Positions 58,806-64,000 of a DNA stretch of 64,000 bases are shown in pieces (the stretch's first letter is position 1; each line of letters opens with the position of its first letter). A model generated the notes under the pieces. The model was given only the letters and a program-made list of their open reading frames with translations. It did no database searches and was not told the DNA's origin. The position numbers were made by a program, and so were the translations under genes. The stretch comes from Geodermatophilus obscurus (GTDB lineage: Bacteria > Actinomycetota > Actinomycetes > Mycobacteriales > Geodermatophilaceae), in the NCBI RefSeq assembly GCF_900115395.1, contig NZ_FOWE01000002.1:248001-312000 (forward strand), given 5' to 3'.

Positions 58806-60472
58806 AGCAGCCAGGCCTCCTCGGCGCGGGAGACGTAGTGGGCGAAGGACTCGCCGGGGGTGCGCCGCTCGAGGAACCCGCGCAGCAGCCGCTCGCAGTA
58901 GTCGGCGGTCTCGGCCTTGGTCACCTTGTGGCCGCGGAACTTGCGGCCGAAGGTCGCCTCCACGCCGAGGTGCCCGCCGAGGTGCACCTGGAAGCCCTCG
59001 ACCATCTCGCCGTTGTCGTCGCGGACCATCGAGCCCTTGAAGCCGATGTCGGCGGTCTGGAACCGGGCGCAGCTGTTCGGGCAGCCGTTGACGTTGATCC
59101 CGATCGGGGTGTCGAAGTCCGGCAGCCGCTTCTCCAGCTCCGCGTAGAGGTCCTGCGCGTGCTGCTTGGTCTCGACGATCGCCAGCTTGCAGAACTCCAG
59201 GCCCGTGCAGGCCATCGTCCCGCGGCGGAACGCGCTCGGGCGGACCTGGAGGTCGTGCTCGGCCAGAGCGGCGACGAGGTCCTCGACCCGCTCGTCCGGC
59301 ACGTCGAGGACGACCAGCTTCTGCTGCGTCGTCGTCCGGATGCGTCCCTGCCCGTACTCGTCGGCGAGGTCGGCGATCGTGGTGAGCAGCGAGCCGCTGA
59401 TCCGGCCGGTGCGCAGCGCGAAGCCGACGGCGTTGCGGCCGTCCTTCTGCCGCGAGACGCCGACGTGGTCGCGCTGGTCGTGCTTCGCCGGGGCGGGCGC
59501 GAGGCCGTCGGGCAGCGCCTCGTGCAGGTACTCGTCCTGCAGCACCTGGCGGAACTTCTCGGGGCCCCAGTCGGCCATGAGGAACTTGATGCGGGCGCGG
59601 TTGCGCTGCCGGCGGTAGCCGTAGTCGCGGAAGACCGCGGTGCAGGCGGCCCAGACGTCGGTGACCTGGTCGGGCCGGACGAACACGCCGATCCGCTGCG
59701 CGAACATCGGGTTGGTGGAGAGGCCGCCGCCGACCCACAGGTCGTAGCCGGCCTCGCCGGCCTCGTTCACCACGCCGACGAAGGAGACGTCGTCGATCTC
59801 GGGCTCGGTGCAGTGGTCGACGCAGCCGGACATCGACGTCTTCCACTTGCGCGGCAGGTTGCTGAACTCGGGGTTGCCGACGTACTCCGCCACGGTCGCG
59901 GCGATGACGTCGGTGGCGTCGATGACCTCGTCCTCGAGGATCCCGGCGAGCGGGCAGCCGAGCATCACGCGCGGCACGTCGCCGCAGGCCTCGGTGGTCG
60001 ACAGGCCGACCGACTCCAGGCGCCGCCAGATCTCGGGCACGTCCTCGATGCGGATCCAGTGGTACTGGACGTTCTGCCGGTCGGTGACGTCGGCGACGTC
60101 CCGCCCGAACTCCGTGCTGATGCCGCCGATGACGCGGAGCGCGTCGCTCGTGAGCTGCCCGCCGTCGATGCGGACCCGCATCATGAAGTAGGAGTCCTCG
60201 AGCTCCTCCGGCTCCAGGACGGCGGTCTTGCCGCCGGGGATCCCCTGGGCACGCTGGGTGTAGAGGCCCATCCAGCGCATGCGCCCGCGCAGGTCGCCGG
60301 GGTCGATGCCGTCGAAGCCGGTCTTCGAGTAGATGTCGAGGATCCGCTGACGGACCTCGAGGCCGTCGGAGTCCTTCTTCATCCGCTCGTTGGGGTTCAG
60401 CGGCTCCCGGTACCCGAGGGCCCACTGACCCTGGCCGCGGACCGGCCGGTTCGAACGGGGGGGTGCGGACAC
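58802..60472 (-). CDS. sir: ferredoxin-type sulfite reductase (siroheme, 4Fe-4S)
   Basis: This encodes 556 residues from GTG at 60472. Two nitrite/sulfite reductase half-domains are present. The siroheme-4Fe-4S cysteines are in TMACTGLEFCKLA and NVNGCPNSCARFQ. An early DVTDRQNVQYHWIRIEDVPE and a mid SMSGCVDHC are also typical of NirA/Sir. It reduces sulfite to sulfide using ferredoxin. A 31-codon cysteine-containing leader lies 102 bp upstream (60574-60669), suggesting attenuation by cysteine supply. Confidence 0.95.
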   Translation of the reverse strand: MSAPPRSNRPVRGQGQWALGYREPLNPNERMKKDSDGLEVRQRILDIYSKTGFDGIDPGDLRGRMRWMGLYTQRAQGIPGGKTAVLEPEELEDSYFMMRVRIDGGQLTSDALRVIGGISTEFGRDVADVTDRQNVQYHWIRIEDVPEIWRRLESVGLSTTEACGDVPRVMLGCPLAGILEDEVIDATDVIAATVAEYVGNPEFSNLPRKWKTSMSGCVDHCTEPEIDDVSFVGVVNEAGEAGYDLWVGGGLSTNPMFAQRIGVFVRPDQVTDVWAACTAVFRDYGYRRQRNRARIKFLMADWGPEKFRQVLQDEYLHEALPDGLAPAPAKHDQRDHVGVSRQKDGRNAVGFALRTGRISGSLLTTIADLADEYGQGRIRTTTQQKLVVLDVPDERVEDLVAALAEHDLQVRPSAFRRGTMACTGLEFCKLAIVETKQHAQDLYAELEKRLPDFDTPIGINVNGCPNSCARFQTADIGFKGSMVRDDNGEMVEGFQVHLGGHLGVEATFGRKFRGHKVTKAETADYCERLLRGFLERRTPGESFAHYVSRAEEAWLL

Positions 60473-60573
60473 GGTGCACTACTTCCTGCGCCGTCCTCGC
60501 CGGGCTCGCCGGCCCGGGCGGGAGGGCGCTGCCAGGTCGGGGTCGCGGCCGGGCCGCGGGGGAGGACTGGAGG

Positions 60574-60669
60574 TCAGCGCGCGGCGCGACAGGCGGCGCT
60601 GCTGACCCGGGCGAGGTCGACGTGGAGGCGCGCGACGAGCAGGCTGCCGCGATCCGTCACGCCGTCCAT
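60574..60669 (-). CDS. putative cysteine-attenuation leader peptide upstream of sulfite reductase
   Basis: This short gene encodes 31 residues from ATG at 60669 to TGA at 60574. The core LHVDLARVSSAACRA matches the actinobacterial putative leader peptides (R-x-H-V-D-L-x-R-V-x-x-A-x-C) found before sulfur-assimilation operons. A single Cys codon (TGT) lies five codons before the stop. Stalling there when cysteinyl-tRNA is low would change folding of the GC-rich spacer and raise expression of sir-cysH. Mycobacteria use comparable cysteine-responsive short ORFs; function here is inferred. Confidence 0.75.
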   Translation of the reverse strand: MDGVTDRGSLLVARLHVDLARVSSAACRAAR

Positions 60670-60701
60670 GGTCGCACACCCGCGGAGGGGGCCGGCGGGA
60701 C

Positions 60702-61235
60702 TCAGCCGTCGACCGCCGCCCGGATCAACGCCACCGACTCCGCCAGCGGGGTGACCGAGGTGTCGATCACCAGTTCGGCGGCGGTGGGCGGCTCGTAGGG
60801 GTCGTCGACGCCGGTGAAGCCGGGGATCTCCCCGGCGCGCGCCCGGGCGTAGAGGCCCTTGACGTCGCGGGCCTCGCAGACCTCCAGCGGCGTGGCCAGG
60901 TGGACCAGGACGAACCGGCCGTACCGCTCGACCAGCGCCCGGGCCTCCTCGCGCGCCTGTTCGTAGGGCGCGATCGCCGCCACGACGACGGTGCCGCCGT
61001 GTTTGACCACCTCGCCGGCGACGAAGCCGATGCGGCGGATGTTGAGGTCGCGGTGCTCGCGCGTGAAGGACAGCTCGCTGGACAGGTGCGTGCGGACGAC
61101 GTCGCCGTCGAGGACGGTCACCGGCCGGCCGTCGGCCTCCAGCCCCGCGACGAGTGCGTCGGCGATCGTCGACTTGCCCGCGCCGGACAGGCCGGTGAGG
61201 AAGACGGTCACACCACCGTGCTGCGCACTGCTCAC
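60702..61235 (-). CDS. cysC: adenylyl-sulfate kinase
   Basis: This encodes 177 residues from GTG at 61235. The P-loop is FLTGLSGAGKSTIADALVAG, with the substrate motifs VLDGDVVRTHLSSELSF and RRIGFVAGEVVKHGG, and the mobile lid DVKGLYARARAGEIPGFTG. It phosphorylates APS to PAPS. It stands alone here, without the CysN fusion, just upstream of the leader peptide and downstream of the Rrf2 regulator. Since the neighbouring reductase is APS-type, its PAPS may serve sulfation instead. Confidence 0.94.
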   Translation of the reverse strand: MSSAQHGGVTVFLTGLSGAGKSTIADALVAGLEADGRPVTVLDGDVVRTHLSSELSFTREHRDLNIRRIGFVAGEVVKHGGTVVVAAIAPYEQAREEARALVERYGRFVLVHLATPLEVCEARDVKGLYARARAGEIPGFTGVDDPYEPPTAAELVIDTSVTPLAESVALIRAAVDG

Positions 61236-61266
61236 CGGGCGAGTCTCGCCCAGCCGTCCCCGGCGC

Positions 61267-61737
61267 TCAGGAGGGGGAGTCGCCGAAGGAGCGCCAGGCG
61301 TCCTCGACGGCGGCCAGCTCGGCCACGTGACCGGGCAGCTTCCCGGCGACGACGTCGGCCAGCGTGACCTCCTCGAGCACCCGCCGGTAGGCGGCGCGGG
61401 CGGCCACCCAGACGCCGGCCAGCTCCGCCGCGTTCCCGGGGTAGCTGACGTCCTCGGGCCGCTGCCCGTGCACCTCGGCGAGGAAGCCCTGCTCGACCCG
61501 CATCACGCGCGCGATCGAGATCTCCGTCGGCGGCAGCGCCAGGCGGTAGCCGCCCTCGCGGCCGCGCTGGCTGGTCACCAGGCGGGCGTGCTGCAGGTCG
61601 CCGAGGATGCCCTGCAGGAAGCGGGAGGGGATCCCCTGGGCCCGGGCGATCCGGTCGCAGGTCAGCGCGTCCGGCGCCGCGGCGGCCAGCTCGACGGCCG
61701 CGCGGACGGCGTAGTCGACCCGGGCCGTGATGCGCAC
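61267..61737 (-). CDS. Rrf2-family transcriptional regulator
   Basis: This encodes 156 residues from GTG at 61737. The winged helix is typical: DYAVRAAVELAAAAPDALTC, CDRIARAQGIPSRFLQGILG, LVTSQRGREGGYRLALPP. The three-cysteine iron-sulfur motif of IscR/NsrR is absent, as in CymR-type regulators that sense sulfur status through a partner. Its position directly before cysC and the sulfite reductase block suggests it controls sulfur assimilation. This is inferred from context. Confidence 0.9.
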   Translation of the reverse strand: MRITARVDYAVRAAVELAAAAPDALTCDRIARAQGIPSRFLQGILGDLQHARLVTSQRGREGGYRLALPPTEISIARVMRVEQGFLAEVHGQRPEDVSYPGNAAELAGVWVAARAAYRRVLEEVTLADVVAGKLPGHVAELAAVEDAWRSFGDSPS

Positions 61738-61796
61738 CGCGCCCTCCTCCTGTCGGGTCCTGCGGCCCATCCTGCCCCGTCTGGGACCGTGGCGGC

Positions 61797-62570
61797 GTGT
61801 CCCGCATGTCCTTCACCACCGTCGTGGCGGCGCCGCTGACCGTCGCCTTCGACGTCGCCCGGGCCCTCGGGCGCCCCTGGCCGTTCCCGCTGGAGGAGGT
61901 CGAGTCGGTCCGGCCGGTGTCGGACCTCTACGCCGCCGGGCCCGGCCGCGGCCGGCGCCGGCTGGTCCACGCGCGGCGGTTCACCGCCACCGCCGACGGC
62001 ACCGTCGTCGACGAGCAGGTCGACTGGGACACCGGCCTGCCCCGCCTCCTGGCCGGCCTCCTCGACCGGGCGGTGCTGCGCCGGCGCGTGCGGCGGTCGA
62101 TGCGGCGGCACCTGGACGGCTACGCGGCCGTGGCGGAGCTCCGGGCCCGCGACGTCGTCCAGGTGGTGGGGGCGGCGATCGTGCGGGGCGACGCGGCCGG
62201 CCGGGAGGTGCTGGTGGCCCAGCGCGGGTCCGGGCCCCTGGCCGGGCTCTGGGAGTTCCCCGGCGGCAAGGTCGAGCCGGGCGAGGACCACGAGGCCGCC
62301 CTGGTGCGGGAGTGCACCGAGGAGCTCGGCGTCACCGTGGTGCCGCGGGAGTTCCTCGGCGAGGTGCCGCTCGACGGCGCCGTGGCGGGCGGGGCGCCGG
62401 GCACCTCGACGCTGCGCGTGTGGGCGGCCGGGCTGGTCGCGGGGGAGCCGGTGGCCCACGAGCACCGCGACCTGCGCTGGGTCGGCGCCGCCGGCCTCGG
62501 GACGCTGGACTGGATCGCCGCCGACCGCCCGCTGCTGCCGGCCGTGCGGGACCTGCTCACCCGCCCCTGA
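61797..62570 (+). CDS. NUDIX hydrolase (MutT-like) with an SRPBCC-like N-terminal region
   Basis: This encodes 257 residues from GTG at 61797; ATG at 61806 is an alternative. Residues 1-115 (MSFTTVVAAPLTVAFDVARA, FTATADGTVVDEQVDWDTG) look like a lipid-transfer-like or unknown domain. Residues 120-257 form a MutT-type domain with the NUDIX box GGKVEPGEDHEAALVRECTE plus ELGV. The C-terminal half likely hydrolyses oxidised nucleotides. The fusion is uncommon. It is divergent from the Rrf2 gene and ends before a strong terminator. Confidence 0.87.
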   Translation: MSRMSFTTVVAAPLTVAFDVARALGRPWPFPLEEVESVRPVSDLYAAGPGRGRRRLVHARRFTATADGTVVDEQVDWDTGLPRLLAGLLDRAVLRRRVRRSMRRHLDGYAAVAELRARDVVQVVGAAIVRGDAAGREVLVAQRGSGPLAGLWEFPGGKVEPGEDHEAALVRECTEELGVTVVPREFLGEVPLDGAVAGGAPGTSTLRVWAAGLVAGEPVAHEHRDLRWVGAAGLGTLDWIAADRPLLPAVRDLLTRP

Positions 62571-62574
62571 ACGC

Positions 62575-62612
62575 GCCACGGCGCCGTCCCCTCCCGGGGC
62601 GGCGCCGTGGCG
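62575..62612. terminator. hairpin downstream of the NUDIX gene
   Basis: GCCACGGCGCCG pairs with CGGCGCCGTGGC around about 12 bases, directly after the stop at 62570. Confidence 0.8.
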
Positions 62613-62615
62613 ACG

Positions 62616-62681
62616 TGCTGGAACGGCCCCGTCCGGAGGCTCACCCCGAGCTAGCGAGGGGTGAGGAGGACGGGGTCCTTC
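62616..62681 (-). repeat. R-type long hairpin at the csbD stop (copy 3)
   Basis: On the minus strand it starts at the csbD stop with AAGGACCCCGTCC, contains a different inner hairpin (CTCACCCC pairing with GGGGTGAG), and ends GGGGCCGTTCCAGCA. The outer ends match copy 1, while the loop has been replaced. Confidence 0.7.
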
Positions 62682-62850
62682 ACTTGAAGACGTCCTTGAC
62701 CTTCTCGCCGGCCTGCTTGATGTTGCCGGCCGCCTTGTCGTTGGCGCCCTCGGCCTGGAGGTCGCGGTCGCCGGTGGCCTCGCCGACGCGCTCCTTGCCC
62801 TCGCCGGACAGCTCCTGCGCCTTGTTCTTGAGCTTGTCGATCCCGCTCAC
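62680..62850 (-). CDS. CsbD-family stress protein
   Basis: This encodes 56 residues from GTG at 62850, with GAGGAG seven bases upstream. The CsbD pattern is complete: GIDKLKNKAQELSGEGKERV, GEATGDRDLQAEG, NIKQAGEKVKDVFK. It is a small, highly charged, probably flexible cytoplasmic protein, commonly induced by general stress in Gram-positive bacteria. Monocistronic, ending in the R-type hairpin. Confidence 0.92.
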   Translation of the reverse strand: MSGIDKLKNKAQELSGEGKERVGEATGDRDLQAEGANDKAAGNIKQAGEKVKDVFK

Positions 62851-63201
62851 GATGAGCTCCTCTCGTCGAGTGGGGATCGGGGTACCCGGCGCAGCGGTCC
62901 CGACACCCGTCCACCCGGACGGCGGAAGTCCTGCGGGATGAGCGCCCGGGGGCCGCAACACGTGTCGTGATCGGCCGGGCGTACCGTGCCGTTTGCATCG
63001 CGCACCGTGAGGTCGTGAGCCTGGGTCACAAATCGATGACGGTCGTGGACGGTCCTCGTCGGGCCTGCCTAGGGTCGCTCGCGGCGATCCGGGACGATCC
63101 CGGGTGTTCACCTGATGGACGCCGACGCCCGGCGATCGAGTCCGGGTGGGCATCGACCAGTCCGTTCCCCCCGCAGGTGCGGGACGAGGGAGGCAACGCA
63201 C
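62851..63201. other. 351-bp divergent intergenic region
   Basis: It holds the promoters of csbD (minus) and the solute-binding lipoprotein (plus). One inverted repeat, CCGGGA at 63089-63094 with TCCCGG at 63098-63103, lies about 100 bp before the lipoprotein start. No gene is supported. Confidence 0.4.
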
Positions 63202-64000
63202 GTGAAGTTGAGCAAGCGCCGGTCGGCGCTCCTGGCAGCCGGCCTGTCCGGGGCGCTGCTGCTGTCCGCCTGTGGCGGCGGCGACGACGGCGGCTCCGGT
63301 GGCGGTGGGGGCGGTGAGGGCAGCACCGGTGGCACCTTCAGCGTCTACATCGGCGAGCCCGAGAACCCGCTCGTCCCCGGCAACACCACCGAGTCCGAGG
63401 GCGACCAGGTCATCAGCTCGCTGTGGACCGGCCTCGTGCGCTACACCGAGGAGGGCGAGGTCGACTACTCCGGCGTCGCCGAGTCCATCGAGTCCGAGGA
63501 CAACACCACCTGGACCGTCACGCTCAAGGACGGCTGGACCTTCCACGACGGGACGCCGGTGGACGCGCAGTCCTTCGTCGACGCGTGGAACTACACCGCC
63601 TACAGCCCCAACGCCCAGGGTGCCGCGTCCTACCTCTCGCGCATCCAGGGCTACGACGACCTGCAGGCCCCGGTCGACGCCGAGGGCAACGCCACCGGTG
63701 AGCCGGCCGCGCAGCAGATGAGCGGCCTGGCGGTGGTCGACGAGCAGACCTTCACGGTCACGCTGTCCTCGCCGTTCTCGAACTTCCCGGCGATCACCGG
63801 CTACAACTCCTTCCACCCGCTCCCGGACTCGTTCTTCGAGGACCCGGAGGCCTTTGGCACCCGGCCGATCGGCAACGGCCCGTTCCAGGCGGAGGAGGAC
63901 TTCGTCCCGGGCCAGGGCATCACCCTGACCCGCTACGAGGACTACGCCGGTGAGGACGCCGCCCAGGCCGACTCCGTCGAGTACAACGTCTACGCCGACG
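63202..64000 (+). CDS. ABC transporter oligopeptide-type solute-binding lipoprotein (partial)
   Basis: The GTG at 63202 opens a reading frame that runs off the right edge (266 codons seen). A lipoprotein signal is clear: basic SKRRS, a hydrophobic LLAAGLSGALLLSAC, and the lipobox LSAC at residues 21-24, followed by a Gly/Asp-rich linker. The family-5 binding-protein fold follows (FSVYIGEPENPLVPGNTTES, SSLWTGLVRYTEEGEV, VTLKDGWTFHDGTPVDAQSF). It delivers peptides or similar solutes to an ABC permease that probably follows outside the window. Confidence 0.93.
   Translation, partial: MKLSKRRSALLAAGLSGALLLSACGGGDDGGSGGGGGGEGSTGGTFSVYIGEPENPLVPGNTTESEGDQVISSLWTGLVRYTEEGEVDYSGVAESIESEDNTTWTVTLKDGWTFHDGTPVDAQSFVDAWNYTAYSPNAQGAASYLSRIQGYDDLQAPVDAEGNATGEPAAQQMSGLAVVDEQTFTVTLSSPFSNFPAITGYNSFHPLPDSFFEDPEAFGTRPIGNGPFQAEEDFVPGQGITLTRYEDYAGEDAAQADSVEYNVYAD

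Overview
The window is very GC-rich with many GTG starts and 4-nt stop/start overlaps. Together with a type B succinate dehydrogenase, a siroheme sulfite reductase/APS reductase set, an ECF41 sigma factor and an AfsR-like regulator, this points to a high-GC actinobacterium. Geodermatophilaceae (Blastococcus/Geodermatophilus/Modestobacter) is my best guess, but this rests on style and gene content, not on a marker gene.

Bases 1 to about 12,100 are an accessory region. Gene density is low, GC is visibly lower (clearest in the 2.7-kb gene at 8510-11182), and an IS3-family element with a frameshifted transposase is present. A complete tyrosine recombinase (5233-6135) sits among at least six, probably eight, copies of a 27-bp palindrome. 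Each copy has 10-bp inverted arms around a 7-bp spacer (CGGCCCA), which is the geometry of a tyrosine-recombinase core site. Downstream of the recombinase these sites divide the DNA into one-gene segments: an unknown protein, a small membrane protein and an EEP-fold hydrolase. The large gene beyond them encodes a HEPN-NB-ARC-TPR-cold-shock protein that looks like an antiphage NLR. I read this as a possible integron-like cassette array, and it is the main candidate for something undescribed.

12,150-32,550 is a dense mixed region. It holds a TetR/SDR divergent pair with a clear operator, a CMD/ECF41 sigma operon, a second TetR/flavoprotein divergent pair, and a 955-residue AfsR/SARP-type regulator followed by a methyltransferase. 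Matching 11-bp-spaced direct repeats lie before the methyltransferase and before the CMD/ECF41 operon, suggesting a small regulon. Pyrophosphatase, a GH26-like hydrolase, a winged-helix protein, an SRPBCC protein and a PRC-barrel/histone-H1-like membrane protein follow. Then come a decaying patch with a truncated DUF1905, a frameshifted VOC protein and an N-terminally truncated reverse transcriptase.

32,586-43,035 carries galE (+) and, convergent to it, a nine-gene minus-strand operon. Its order is inositol-3-phosphate synthase, HD-like protein, methyltransferase, Gfo/Idh/MocA oxidoreductase, zinc-ribbon MBL protein, YcaO protein, TIM-barrel isomerase, GT4 glycosyltransferase and PIG-L deacetylase. 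Seven of eight junctions overlap by 4 nt. The logic resembles the early steps of mycothiol synthesis (inositol phosphate, GT4, PIG-L) combined with a YcaO enzyme; I do not recognise the product.

43,200-64,000 is mostly core-like: LURP/tubby-like and GH16-like genes, thioesterase/HxlR, sdhCAB, a molybdopterin oxidoreductase with a flavin reductase, an FNT channel, a DUF4394 protein, a serine hydrolase, and a HipA-like/DUF3037 pair. It ends with a sulfur-assimilation block (Rrf2, cysC, leader peptide, sulfite reductase, zinc ribbon, cysH), a NUDIX protein, CsbD and the start of an oligopeptide-binding lipoprotein. Three copies of a long hairpin sit exactly at gene stops (sdhB, the molybdopterin oxidoreductase, csbD) and look like a lineage-specific terminator family. 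No tRNA, rRNA or CRISPR array was seen.
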